DNA of 64,000 nt from Gnetum montanum (Eukaryota > Streptophyta > Gnetopsida > Gnetales > Gnetaceae): positions 119,780-183,779 of the forward strand of contig MNCI01007802.1 of the NCBI GenBank assembly GCA_015680685.1. Reading direction: 5' to 3'. This document shows positions 23,251-36,176 of the stretch, piece by piece. Under the pieces are notes generated by a model. It was not told the DNA's origin, did no database searches, and saw only the letters and a list, made by a program, of their open reading frames with translations. How positions within the stretch are numbered: position 1 is the first letter of the stretch; the number at the start of each line of letters is the position of its first letter. A program made the position numbers and the translations under genes.

Positions 23251-25217
23251 TTTAAGATCATGTGTTATACCCTCCACCAATTCTTTGAAAAATTTTCCAT
23301 GAGTATCATGTCACCTTTCTTACTTATGTTGGTAATAAGATAAGATAACTCGTGATAGGATCACATCATCTAAGTGTTCATATGTGATGAAAGTCTTCCT
23401 TCATTTTGTCACATTTATTCTACTACAAATCTTTAGTGGGCTTTGAGCATTATATGTTATATCATTTGCATTTGGAACTTGCACATAACACTAAAGAAAC
23501 ACACATTTAGTTTGAAAAACATTATGAATTAAATGTATAAGTATTTCCAAGAAATACACCAATGTCATCCCTAGAAATGATGCTAATGATAAGGTTCATA
23601 CAACTTGTGACCAAAGGGATTCTATCATATAGAACACAATGTGATCTAGTCAAAAGATTTAAAGATAATATTGAGTGGATTGCTAACAACACTTGTGTAT
23701 ATCATTGTATTAATAAATATAAAAGATACTATAACACATATAATATAAGGGAACCCATGTTACTACAAAAATAATATTTATAACTTTTATGGATTTTATA
23801 AACATGAGAGTAAAATAAAATTCAACACAAATGCATTGCAATCCCTTGTATGAATAGGCATAGTAGTCATAATCACTTAAACATGTCATAATCCTTAATG
23901 AAACAGGTGTAACACCACATATAGAAAATAATAACTATATCTTAGTTCCAACCTTGATGAACAAATACCATGCCATACAATTGTGATTTTGTTGGATTAG
24001 GATAAATTCTTACAACTTGATGAAGCAGAAATTAAAAAATATTTTTAGTATTTCAATGTTTTACAAAATCAATAGTATAGAAAAAAGAGAAAATCATAAG
24101 CTTTATTTATTACATAAACATTGGACTTCATATAGATTGAACAGTTTTGGACTACATAAGCAAAGTACTCCTTTGATAGAGTCTAACAATACTTGCCAAA
24201 TCAATAACTCAAAATATAGATACAAATAGGAGTAAGTTCAACTTATTTATTATAGGAAGATCTCTTCATATAAACTACCTTTCAAAAACCCAATTGAAAT
24301 ATCTAATTTCTAATGTTATATGTGAGAGCTTATCTTGAGTATTTATTATTTTTTCAAGGTAATATTAGAGGTTCACTAGTCTTCAAGCATCAATGAAGGT
24401 TTGTTAACATAGCCTACAATCCAAGTCATACTATGAAACAAATGAGCTAATAAGGCCTAGTAAGAGATGCATCAATGCCCCTACATTGATGTAGAGTAGT
24501 TAATACATCTTCCTTAAATTACAATTTTAATCAGTAGTTTCAAATGAAATCTAGAACACTAGGAAACATGTCAATAGGACCCTAGGATACCTTAACGAAG
24601 TTGAAAACATCCTAAGGAATTCATAACATTTGTAAAACCTATAAGTGTGACATATGAGGCAAGGATGTAACTTGGAAGATATTGACCTTAATCACACATG
24701 CTAGAAGTATAAACACATAGCATGTGAAATACTTCTAGAGTCTAGAACTTATGATGAACTTAAAATACCATTGGATGACTCATCAATAGCTAAACATTTT
24801 GAGAATGAAACATACTTGTAGCCCTAAATTTTTGAGTAGCTTGAAGATGAGTAGCACATTTTTCCTTGACTATCCCAACACTTATTTCTTATGAACTAAA
24901 TATAATATTATAGTTTATAGTTTAGATAAATTCCTTCAAATGCATAAAATCATTCTTGAACATTTTATTGAATATATGTTAAATTACTATGAGATGTATA
25001 TAAAATATCTTAGGTAGATCATATGGATCTTTGAACATAATAAAATACCTTAGTTTTAGTTTGAAATTCATAATTTAAAATTCCACGATTAGTGAATATT
25101 AGTAGCTTGTTATGGTTGACTAAGAATACACACAAAAATAACTACCATAATAATATTATGATGGCTCCATATAAGGTGTTTTATACTAAACCTTATTAGA
25201 CACCTTTATGTTGGAAC
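23251..25217. other. AT-rich stretch, no gene recognised
   Basis: Highly AT-rich. Open frames of 70 codons (23562-23774, 24017-24229) are Lys/Ile/Tyr-rich with no motif and look like chance. Confidence 0.5.
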
Positions 25218-25705
25218 TGTTGAAGTTTTGTCATATTAATCACTAGGTCTATGATGTAATAGAAATAATTTTATGACTAATGAGATTAAAATAAACATGC
25301 ATTCTATGATATAACAAATTCATGATATTATATGCATTAAATATAAAACATAAACAAAAACGTAGCAAAGCAAAATAAAGTAACTAAATATCTTTGTCAT
25401 AAAATATATAATAAGCCTATATTATATTGTATATTGTTGCTTCTATACTGAACTACTCTCAAATGTCCAAACTCATCACTTTTATAGCTATAATGAAATG
25501 GTCATTTTTGATAAATGAATAGACATAACCAATAGTTACTATTAGTTAAGAGGCCTAATTATACCTAACTAAATTAAATACAATACAAAGAACCATAGAC
25601 AATGTCGTACATTTTGATGGTGTATATATATATATATTCATAGTGTGACTAAATATAAAACTAACTAGCATGTTAAACTTATTAGAATATATCAAATCTT
25701 CAACA
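25218..25705 (-). repeat. 3' LTR of copia-like element
   Basis: 488 bp with TGTTGAAG...CTTCAACA ends. It is directly repeated at 28290-28770. A short (TA)n run lies inside at 25621-25637. Confidence 0.85.
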
Positions 25706-25720
25706 CCACTCCTCAAGCTT
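25706..25720 (-). promoter_or_regulatory. Polypurine tract of copia-like element
   Basis: Minus-strand AAGCTTGAGGAGTGG immediately precedes the LTR start TGTTGA. Copia elements commonly have a GAGGGGGAG tract directly before TGTTGA, which primes plus-strand DNA synthesis. Confidence 0.75.
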
Positions 25721-25923
25721 AACATCTAGATAAAAATAATCTTTTGCACTAGCTATAAGCATATCCATAAATATAGATGAATGAAGTGTAAAAATCATCA
25801 CGTCTAGACTAATTTTTACAAACCTTTAGAGATTTATAAGCACAAATAATGGTCAAAATAAAATTCTCTTAAAATGAAATACTAAGATAAACTTGCAAAA
25901 CTTTATTAAAGGTGGTCAAACGG

Positions 25924-25968
25924 AATGGTGACATTATGGTAAACTCATACTACAAATTATAATCTTTT
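25924..25968. repeat. 45-bp segment, first of two identical copies
   Basis: Identical base for base to 27022-27066, in the same orientation 1098 bp away. Nearby DNA shows no such conservation. Confidence 0.95.
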
Positions 25969-27019
25969 GTTGAAGCAAATTTCAATAACTTTATATTATG
26001 CTCTATGAAGCTACTAGTAATAATGTATTCCTAAAACTACTCATCATATCCTTTAGTTTCCTTCTCTTAGTATTGAAGGTCTCTAATAGTTCATTTACTT
26101 TCACATTGAGATCCTTCCCATGATTTTGAAGACAACCACTTTCCTCATGTAGTTCAAAGGTTTTATTATGAATTATCAACTTATTATCCTTTAACATCAT
26201 GTTCCACATCATCAATTTCTCTAATCCTTTTGTAAGTTCTACATAATGCATGAATTCATGGTATCCCTTATTTATTTGAGTGTGGTTAGTTCTTATGACT
26301 ATTTCTTTACTAGTTTTAATTCTCTAAATCTCTCCTTTATACTTTAAAAATGCTTTGGCATACTTGTCTTTATCTTCATAGGCAAACTTTAGATCTTTAT
26401 TTAATTCATCACTCTATGCTAAAGCTACATTAAGTACTACTTTATTATTTCTTAGCATCACACCATAGCTTTCAGCCCTAAAGTAATATCTCACTATGGT
26501 GTAATTCATATATATTAAATCATATTAGAAATAATTCCTCACTATGATGGCATTTATCTTTGAGAGTAGGCTAAGATCTTTATTCACATGCCTCTAATTA
26601 CTAATAGAAAGTCATTTTTATTTACACTTTCAAAATCATTTTAGGTATCCTTATCATATAAGGTCTCCTTGATGGGACTTTTCTCTCCTAATAATTTGAA
26701 GAAATTCATAGTTGACTCTAGGCGTATAACTTTATTTTCAAAGCTATGGTGCTATAACACTACATTCACCATGATTGGTATAAAATAATTTTATTCCATC
26801 TTACTTCAGTAATCAAATTTTAACATTAATAGATTGCTTTATTTCTGGAATTTTTATGATTATCTACTCAAGCTTAGAGAAGGATTTGAGCAACAACCAT
26901 GAAACCAACTTCTTATTCTTATTATTCACCACCATAGTAACATCCATAATAGTATAATTATTAAATACCTTGACAAAAATGAAAAGAAGGCAGTCATAGG
27001 AGTAGTGAGGAATAGGCAT

Positions 27020-27067
27020 NAAATGGTGACATTATGGTAAACTCATACTACAAATTATAATCTTTTN
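27020..27067. other. N-flanked 45-bp duplicate (likely assembly patch)
   Basis: An N at 27020 and an N at 27067 exactly bracket a segment (27021-27066) whose last 45 bases are identical to 25924-25968. Ambiguous bases at both joins suggest that a gap was closed with misplaced sequence. It should not be read as a biological repeat without checking. Confidence 0.8.
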
Positions 27068-28277
27068 ATCATGTACTATGATAATGTCTTTTTCTTGATC
27101 ACCATTTTTAATATTGATAGTGAGTTCACTCAACATTCTTCTTTTATTGTGGTATAAACTAAACTTAACAAGGGTCATGAAATTACATTTTTCTTGTATT
27201 TGACAATAACATGATAACTAATAATATTTGTCAAAGAAAAGTTTGGCATCTTTAGTTGCATATAAATATAGCCTTTTCTCCACTCATTTCCATTAACAAA
27301 ATATTTTAGCAATTGATGTCTAGGGAAAATTCTTTCTTTAAAAGTGTAGTTTATCTTCATTGTCTGAAACTAAATCTACAAGAAACTTATTTAAAGTCCA
27401 AAAAACTATCAAGTCTTTTCAAACTAATATACAAAATAGCCATTACTATAGGTATTGATTAAATTATCCACTATCTCATCATTTCTTATCAATGCAAACC
27501 CTATGAAAAGAGCTAAATTAGACCTCTCTAGTTCTACACTGTATCCTAACTTAACTAACTTTATGACCAATATCATATCATAATAATGATACTAAATAGT
27601 AATCCTAGGAGCCACGTATCTGATGTACTCCTTCCTAGCTAGAAACAAGTCAAAATTTTTCATTTTATTAATTACCATCTCCTAATTAGAGACCATTGTT
27701 CATTGTAATTTAATCTTTTGCTTTTGAACTAAAGGGTTTAAAATGGAGATGACACTTATGGTTTTGTTATTATAGTGCTAGAAGTGGTAAAGGAAATAGC
27801 ATTTTACTTTTAGTATGTTTAGATGATGTTGATGATGGGATATACTAGTTACGCTTTCTATTTAATGAGCCCCATGCCTTTCCATGGCCTCTAGCACCAT
27901 AAGTTATTTCAACCAACAACTAGTCTTTAAGGTAATTAAAAATCCAAAAAACACAAACTAATTTAACAAAACTACATAATTTCAAAACATTCAATATTTC
28001 ATAAATTCAATAGAAAAATTGTAAGATTTTTTATTTTCAAGTAGAAAACATTACTTATAAAGTGAAAAGATAGAGAATTAAAAGCTAAGATGCAAGTTGC
28101 CAAATATCAGGATTGCTTTTATACTATGCTATCTCTCTATAGTTTTTACATTTTTTATGAAGTGAAAAATGAAATCCAATGGTGCCTTTTTATACTTACC
28201 ATTACATTTAATGCTTTTAACTACCACTAGACTATGAGTACCTCATAGTGGTAATTTAAAAGTAATCAAAACCTAAT

Positions 28278-28289
28278 TCTCTAATACCT
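28278..28289 (-). promoter_or_regulatory. Primer binding site of copia-like element
   Basis: Minus-strand AGGTATTAGAGA directly follows the LTR end and resembles TGGTATCAGAGC, the usual initiator-Met tRNA complement, with three differences. Confidence 0.7.
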
Positions 28290-28770
28290 TGTTGATGTAT
28301 TATGATGTTAACCATCAATATTGAGATGTAATAGAAATAATTTGATGACTATTGAGATTACAATAAATATGTACTACGTGATATAACAAATCATGGTGTT
28401 ATATGTATTAAACCCAAAATATAAATAGAAAAACTAAGATAGAAAAATAAACTAAATATCTCTTTCATGAGATATATACTAAGTTATACATTGTATTGTA
28501 CATTGTCGTTTCTATACTGTACTACTTTGAAAAGGCCAAACTTATTCCTTATATAGTTATGATGAAATAATCACGTCAAGTGAATGAATAGATATAATGA
28601 ATAGTTGTTATTAGGTAAGATACTCTATTATACATAAGTAACCCAAATATAATATTAACCACCATAGATGCTATTTTACACCATGATGGTGTATACATAT
28701 ATCACATCATGACTATATATACATACTAACTAGTCTGTTAAGATTGCTAGAACATAGCATATCTTTAATA
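28290..28770 (-). repeat. 5' LTR of copia-like element
   Basis: 481 bp aligning along its length to 25218-25705 with many substitutions, so the insertion is old. The outer end has decayed from CAACA to TAATA on the plus strand. Confidence 0.85.
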
Positions 28771-28775
28771 GAAAC

Positions 28776-31700
28776 TTATTAGAAGATCATCTATAGTTAA
28801 TCATAAATATGATGATGTAAAAAATGGAATATATTTGTATGATCAAAGATAAATTAAAAGTACTATAATATTACCATGAAAATTATGCCAACATGATAAT
28901 GAAATCACTAGAATTCAGTGTAGATGATTACACCTTTCTAAGGCTTCTCCTTGTAAAGAGATATATGATATTTGGTTAAAAGAATAAGTGGGTATCTTGA
29001 TTTCATGATCCTTTTGAGGTTCATATGAGACTTGATGAGGTGGCTTATTAATTAATATCTTTATGGGTATCATGATCTTGAAGTAGCTATTACTCTTATG
29101 ACATAATGTTAGGTATGATTGCTAGTTGGGATGATGATGTGTTTATTATCAGTTATCAAATTTTCTTGATAAATATTGAATGTTAATGATGAATGTTTGA
29201 TACATATTTTACATGATCTATTTGATCTTATTCATCATTTTATTTATTATATATTTCTACTATCTTAATTAGGCTTCATGATTCATAAGTTATTTAGATA
29301 GATGACCATAAAAGTTGGGGTTAACTGATTTCTAACTAAAATCATAGAAAAATATTTGAAACTTGAAATTCTATGAATAAAATTAAAGTCCTAAAATTAA
29401 TCAAATAAGAATATATTTTCCCTTTTATGTGACAAATATCATAATAATCATTCATTATAAGAAATAAAAAATGATGTAAGATAATATGATGGTAGACTCT
29501 CAAATATCATATACTCCCCATAGGGTAAATGAGCTCTTCAAACTTGGTATCTTGTAGAACTCCCAAGAAATTTTCAAGGTTGAGGGTGATGATGTTCTCG
29601 CAAGATACACTATAAATTCTCATAATAATAACTAAAGTTCACTAACATATCAACATGAATAATATCTCAGGATCAAATACAACAATTACCAATTAAGATA
29701 AATAATACAAATTGAAGTTTTCTTTATAACAAAAACATAAAGATTCCTATAAAAGGAATGAAAACTATATATGTGTAGAGAATTATATAAGAATCTAGTT
29801 TATAAATTAATCTTAAAATGCAAGGAAAAGATAATGAAGATCCTAGATGTAATGAAGTGCTAGTAAATATTAAAGTACAAAAACATGAATAAGAATATAA
29901 CACTTAAAAAACCTAGGAAGAGTAATAGAAAAAATTCTGATGTAACTCAAAAACTTTTCTTAATACTTTGCCCCTTACCTTACATTACTTCCAAAAATAA
30001 TGAATACATACTTCAAAGTGATAATAATGTATGTGTATGAAAAATGTAGAGGTGTATTATCTCCATTAATTATTGATAATTCCTTATAAATAACTAATGA
30101 AAATGTCATGTATCATAATAATTTTGATTTAACCTTGATATAACCAATAAAAATAGTATTTTTAGAGAAAAGAGAAAATAGAATAACTATAACATCATAA
30201 AAGTTAATAGAAAATTATTAGAAAATTCAAGTAAATTACTGTTAACTCAAGTCATTATTCAAATACATTAAGGCATGTAAAACATCCAAATTAGAATCTT
30301 ATTTTATTAAAAATATATATAGGAGAGTTATTTTAATTTAATTCAATGTCTCATTACATAAGTTGATCTAATGCCGAGCAAGGTACACATTATGACTCAT
30401 ATCTAATCAAAGTCAACTTTTTCTTCTCTAGAGACAACAAGAATTCATAATGCATAAAAAAGAAATAGAAATAATGACATGTTCCAAAACCAACTTGGTA
30501 ACAAAACAACTTTTAAATAATAAAATACAATGCCATTCCAAAATAAAAGTAACCATGCTATTAAATGAAATGAAATGAGATACGTGTTGCAAGAAAGAAA
30601 TTATGGGTTCAATTCCATGGATGTGAAATATTGATTTGTATCATAATTTGGTATGTCAAAACTTAAAAATATAGAAGATTTATTAGTGTATATTAAGTAT
30701 AGGTGTAAGTCTTAAATAGCATCATGTCTTTTCCCTTTTGTTGAATTCAAAACAAGAATAAGAGGTTGGTAGTCAATTCAAGATTAGATTAAAGCTTTAA
30801 TTTGGGGTGAATAATGGAGAAGGAAGGGGAAGGGATGTTTGAATCCTAAAATAATTATCATAGGTACACCCCAAGATATATATTCCAATAAATTTTTTTA
30901 TAACGTATTTTTATTGATCATGTTACTTTCTCTACTTTCTTTCTTTGCATTTGAAAATGTGTTTGGCTACTCATTCTCTAATTTATTTGAAGCTTTAGTT
31001 TATAGATATTTTCTAGTAGTAAAAGAATAGCTAGATCTCTCTTGAGTTAAATACCAAATTCTCAAAGAATTCACATCTTAGCAATATCTTTAAAGAAAAA
31101 ATCTCCCAGTGAAAGATAAACAACTAATTTATTTTCTATTATATTAGTTTCTTCTTGTTTTAAAGGCTCAAGGATGGTAATCTTTTAGCTTTTTTTCTAT
31201 TATTTATTTATTTATTATTGATATATATTTTTTTCTTTATGAGGATACATTTCAATAAGGGCAAACCTGATCCTTTTCCTACCTCATAGTAGGAATTTTA
31301 GGATTTGTTGTAAGAATAAATACCTAAACAGACATCTCAAAAACCATTGGGCATTTTGTTTAGACTCTCTTTGGATAATCTAATATACTTTGAAGTTTTT
31401 TTAAAATATTTTTATTCAAGTTTTTGGAGTCAAACTAAATAAAAAATATTATAAAACATGATTTTATCAAAAAATATTTAAGGCTTACCACAAGAAATAT
31501 TATTAATTAAGGTTGAAACTCAATCTACATTGTCATATCTTAACTTACAACTTTAATTTTGGATCTATGGTTGAGAGCCTTATTTCATCTAAAATTTAAT
31601 ATAAAAGCTAAAAGAAAGTGTGAGGTGTTTTTAGTTTCAAATTTGATTTTTCATGTGAGCTAATTTTACTAGAGAAGCTCACTACAAAGAAATGGTTTCT

Positions 31701-32568
31701 TCCTAACAACTCCACATCAAACTTAAAAGAGGGATTTTAGACTTAGAAGCTAATATCCAGTGCAAAAAAAGCTATTTTCTTATTAGCAATTTTGTAACCA
31801 TATGCAACTAAAACTATGGTTAAGCATAATTGTTTCCACTTAAAAGAAGCAATTGTATGATGCCAAAATTTCTAAAATATTAATTCAACTTATGTTTTCT
31901 TGTTTTGTACATTTCTATTGGAACTCTAACCAATTTGGCTCAACTTTTAGATGGAGCTCTAGTCACCTCTAGCTAAGAAAGAAATATAGAAGCTCTATAT
32001 CTAAAGGGTACTTTCCATATTTTATTTTTCTAGTATTAGCATTCAAATAAGAAGGAGTATAATTATATATAAAAATGAAAGCACACCTTTTTAAAGCTTG
32101 TGCTAATACATGTATGCTAAAAGAAGAATTAAAAGAAGGTTTGCATGCATAGTATCAAGTGGACCATAATAAATGAAAAGCTCATAAATGCTACCAATTA
32201 GCTTAATATTTATTTTAAAATCTTAACAAAATTTTCATTTATATGAGGAAAATAATATTTATGTAGGGTTGGGCATACAAAAATATATAGAAATATAGCT
32301 AAATTTGAAAATTGTAAGAACTTGTTAAAGGTATTTCTTTTTTGAAGAACCAAAGTTCATGATTAAAAGAAAAAGCTTCTTATAAATATGTAGAGATCTA
32401 TAATGAAAATGAAAAGCTTGATTTTAAGTAAAGGAGATTTATGTATGTTGTTCTACAAGCTAGATTATTAGAAGATAAACTAAAAATAATTTAGATATTT
32501 ATAAGTTTTATGTAATTATAATTGAAATGATAGAAAAAGAAAAGGTTATATTATTATTTTTCTTTATA
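28776..32568. other. AT-rich stretch, no gene recognised
   Basis: Almost pure AT-rich sequence with few CpG. The open frame at 30839-31030 is a hydrophobic Phe/Leu string from T-rich DNA. I see no domains, LTR pairs or RNA genes. Confidence 0.55.
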
Positions 32569-32573
32569 AGAGT

Positions 32574-33238
32574 TGATGAAGAGTTAATAGGCTACTATGT
32601 TGATGGGCATGCATCAATGCAACCCCATCAACATATTCCCATCAACAAATCCTTTAATGTGTTAACATAGTCTAGTCTCTTGCCTATATAAATGTATGAA
32701 CCATCCATATTTATAACACCTTTTAGTCATTCTAGTACCTAGACTCTTGTAGTTTTCTTCCATATGGCTTAGCCAAATTTTTCTTTGAGTACCTATAACA
32801 CTGATAGAATTAGTTAAATGAAACTTTATTTAAGTGCATGATGTACCTAAATACTTTAGTATTTCAAAAATAAAATTTAGATTAATTTCCTCCATTACAA
32901 CACATGAAATTATTTTACTTTACTTCCAGTAATTTACTTCATAATGCATTTTACTATCCAAAGCTTAGATAATTAATTTTTTTCTGTAATACCATAAGTA
33001 TGACTACTTCAATCATAATATATTAACATTTGGTAATCCCAATAGTTGATACTTGGTGCACATAGCACTAGATACTTTGTAGTCCAAAAACATTAATATA
33101 ACTTCAAGATGGGTATAGAAAGTAAGAACTATGCTTAGGATAACTTGATTGCCCTTGGTTACATAGTTAGTTAAAAATTGATATTTTAATCATTTTACTG
33201 TCTTTATATTTTAATAATAAAAACAAATAAATCATATG
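32574..33238 (+). repeat. Outer element 5' LTR, first part
   Basis: Matches the 3' LTR from 49511 onward, including CTATATAAATG (TATA at 32685-32693 and 49591-49600), GACTCTTRTAG, CTTCATAATGCATTTTACT and TTTTAATAATAAAAA. It is cut at 33238 by the nested insertion and resumes at 38295. Confidence 0.9.
32685..32693 (+). promoter_or_regulatory. TATA box of outer 5' LTR
   Basis: CTATATAAATG, conserved at the same place in the 3' LTR (49591-49600). Confidence 0.6.
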
Positions 33239-33810
33239 TGTCACATCCCCATTCCCAAATGATGCTATTGCATAACAAAGATGGTGCCTTTTCATAACAA
33301 GTGTTATTGTTATTGTAACATGACACAAAAGGGAAGCTGTAATTGAGACTTGAAAGGATGCATTGCAATAAAAAATGTGTCTCTTGAGATGACCTTTGTG
33401 GGTTTGACATAAGGCATTTATACTTGAGCTAAGAGGTCATGCTAGGCATGGAGTAATGAAGTCTATACGAGCAAGTCATAGGAGCTAGGTGAAGCAAGAT
33501 AGGAAGTGGACTGACCATCTCCTCTAGCCAATTATAGTCCTAACTATTGTGGTAGTGCTAGATTACCTCAGAAATAGATGCCAAAGAAAGAAAACCCCAA
33601 GAAACACTCCTAAAGCATGATCCATATACTTCATTCTATATCAATAAAGCATTTATTTCTTTTTCTTTCTACATTTTCCCTATTATCTCCTTTATGAATA
33701 ATGTAGAATTTTACATATATTTGATGTTTAGTATATTTTCTTCTTACACATAATATCTAATATAACATATATTTGATGTTTACCATGACATCTAAGAATG
33801 AGATGTCATA
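33239..33810 (+). repeat. Inner element 5' LTR
   Basis: 572 bp aligning throughout with 37715-38289. Shared landmarks are GCATAACAAAGATGG, AAGATGACCTTTG, AGAGCTAGGTGAAG-like sequence and CATTCTATATCAATAAAGCA. The last bases are GATGTCATA where the 3' LTR has GATGTTACA. Confidence 0.95.
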
Positions 33811-33812
33811 AT

Positions 33813-33824
33813 TAGTATCAGAGA
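33813..33824 (+). promoter_or_regulatory. Primer binding site of inner element
   Basis: TAGTATCAGAGA matches TGGTATCAGAGC at 10 of 12 positions and begins 2 bases after the LTR, where initiator-Met tRNA would prime reverse transcription. Confidence 0.8.
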
Positions 33825-34890
33825 AAACCATGACCCAAGGACCGTTCAAAACCATGGGCTATCTACAACTTGATGATGAACCATGGAGCCACAAACTAGA
33901 ACCACATGTCTGAGATGATCTATGTAAGCTAAAAGATGTCATCCGTCAATTTCATGAAGAATGGATTAGGCATTTACAAAAGACATAGATCCCACCAACC
34001 AAGAAAATTCTTTCATGGATATCATTGATAGATGAAGATATGATTACACCTCATCTAGATTCATCAATTGCAAGAGATGTTGGTAAGACAAGGATATTGA
34101 TGTTTAAAGTTTCTAGTTTTGTGTACATTAAATAATATTAACTTATTATTATTTTAAAAAAATATTAGGTAGGAGGTCATGGATTCATACCTAGTCCCTT
34201 CTCCCAAATTTATTATTTAAAAAAAAATAGTAGGCCATGCTAGCCCTCCAGGGACCACATAGTCCCTATAGGAGCCACACTAGCCCTACAAGGGCTATGT
34301 AGCCTGTACCATCCTCTATCAGCGAAGTGGTTACAAAAACTCTCCTTGCATGGTAGGGCCTATTGCTTTTCCTATGTTGCATCGCTGCTTCTCCTTGGCC
34401 ATGCACTAACACCTCTATATCATTATGCTCTAGCACACCATTTATCATCCTCTACCACTGTCTATTTGGCCCTTGCTCTCTATTGCACCATCTACCACCT
34501 ACAAAACCCCTACCATGCCATAATATGAAATCATCATCACTGCCATCTAGGAATCCCTACTACTACTACGTGCTACAAGTGTGAAACCCTTGCCACTACC
34601 TACCACACTCTGAAAGCTATTGCTCCTACAAATGCCTACCCATTATTGCCTAACATTACCACCATTGCATCTCGCTGCCCTCTATATGCCATAGAACCCT
34701 ACAATTTCCATCATGCCCTACAACCACTACTTGTCCTACTACCACACTCACTACATCTAAGTCATGCTTTCTTCTTTATAGAAACCATCACTATGTTTTT
34801 GTAGTACCGTTACCATCTCACTACACCACAATCACCAAAAAATCCACCATGATTTACTACTGCTCACTATTCCCCCAGATACTATTGACA
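33825..34890 (+). other. Unidentified leader region of inner element
   Basis: 33825-34090 reads as a partly open frame after the PBS with an ATG near 33832 and a few stops. I do not recognise it as gag. 34230-34890 is Cys/Pro-codon-like CCTAC/CACCA-rich sequence with short overlapping frames on both strands and no domain. Confidence 0.4.
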
Positions 34891-34894
34891 TAAT

Positions 34895-35203
34895 GGATCA
34901 TCACCACTTGAGTGCTCCATGAACACCAAGAGCCCTACAGATCACTACAACCTCTAGCACTCCACAGATACTATTGGCATTGTAGATCACTACCATCTCT
35001 AGTACTCTACAAACACTGATGGCACCATGGATCACTGTCACCTTTGATGCTTCATGGACACCATCAACACCATTGATCACCACCACCTCCAATGCTTTGC
35101 AAACACTAATGGTGCCATAGATCATTGCCACCTCTAGTGCTCTATGAACATCATCAGCACCACAAATCACTACCATCTCTAGCAAATTCCAATTTTTCAT
35201 CAA
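34895..35203 (-). repeat. 45-bp minisatellite encoding 15-residue repeats
   Basis: GATCACYACCACCTCTAGTG-like units repeat about every 45 bp. On the minus strand they keep an open frame of 100 codons (34901-35203) with about six copies of a 15-residue unit, LEVVVI-G---V--A (variants LEMVVICGADDVHRA, LEVAMIYGTISVCKA, LEVVVINGVDGVHEA). Because 45 is a multiple of 3, the frame persists through copies that differ in sequence. No known family is recognised. No separate promoter is visible, so expression is uncertain. Confidence 0.8.
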
Positions 35204-35460
35204 CTAACAAGAAATTTGAATTTTCTAACTAACTAATATAAAATTTTAAATTTTTATTAATTGAAAAAAAAATTCAAATTTCTATTTTTTGAAATGTTAG
35301 TTTAAAATTATGAATGTAGAAAAACATTTTCAAAAAAGAACATGATGCATTAACATCACATCATATAGGAATTTTATAATTAAGTGTTCTTGTTCTAGAG
35401 TAGTATTAGGATGGGTGATCTCTTAGGAAGTCTTGTTTTTTACACCAAAGGTTTTCAACC

Positions 35461-35590
35461 TTAGAAGCCATAAATTTTGATTTTGAAAGCTTGTTTAATG
35501 CACGAGGAGTCATTTCCTACATATTTTAGAAGCCATAACTTTGATTTTGGATGGCTTTTTCAAAGAATGAGGAGTTGTTTCCTATAGATT
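35461..35590 (+). repeat. 65-bp tandem duplication
   Basis: The block starting TTAGAAGCCATAA at 35461 recurs at 35526 and shares TTTGATTTTG and GAGGAGT-TTTCCTA parts. The two copies have diverged moderately. Confidence 0.8.
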
Positions 35591-36176
35591 TCAAACTTTT
35601 AGATATAATGGTGAAGTCAGATCCATCCCAGGAATCCTCAAAAATTAGTTTTCACCCCTTGTATGATATAGTGCCTAAACACCTTTAAAAATTTAATTTT
35701 GGTGTAACTTAACTATACGTTATTCTTTTTCAACACATGAATTGTCATTTTGAACATTTTTCATCCTTATGAACTTAATGGTGAGGTTAAATGTATCATG
35801 TAGATATCCACTAATTTGATGAAATTATGAAATTTTTCCTAGGACTAATAAATGTAACCTTTTGGGACCTTAATATTTAATGCTTAACCTTTGCATATAG
35901 TCTTAAGATCACTATGACTTGTCATTAGTACATTGTTGAAGTTAGTTTTCTAAAGGGGGTAGAAAGGTTGTTAAGAATTTCTAAATGGGGTATCAATTTA
36001 GTTGATATATCGGTATAGAAAAGTCCTCAATGATCAAGAAGAGATATATGAATTTGCTTTGCAATCAAATCATATGGTAGATTAACATGAAGACTCAAAG
36101 TATTATTTTGAAAAGGTTTATGATATCCATGAAGTGAAATGATCCAAAAGAGAATCCAAGAATTAGAACGAAAGTT

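Larger units (their letters stand above)
25218..28770 (-). mobile_element. Copia-like non-autonomous LTR retrotransposon
   Basis: Two direct repeats (25218-25705 and 28290-28770) bound a 2.58-kb interior. On the minus strand the LTR starts TGTTGAAGAT and ends ACTTCAACA-like, and termini are inverted repeats. A PPT-like GCTTGAGGAGTGG precedes the low-coordinate LTR, and AGGTATTAGAGA, close to the initiator-Met PBS, directly follows the high-coordinate LTR, so the element runs minus. Flanking 5-mers GGAAC (25213-25217) and GAAAC (28771-28775) are a target duplication with one change. The interior has only weak coding remnants, for example 26003-26251 and 27175-27360 on the minus strand, and no RT or integrase. 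It therefore depended on enzymes from elsewhere. Confidence 0.85.
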
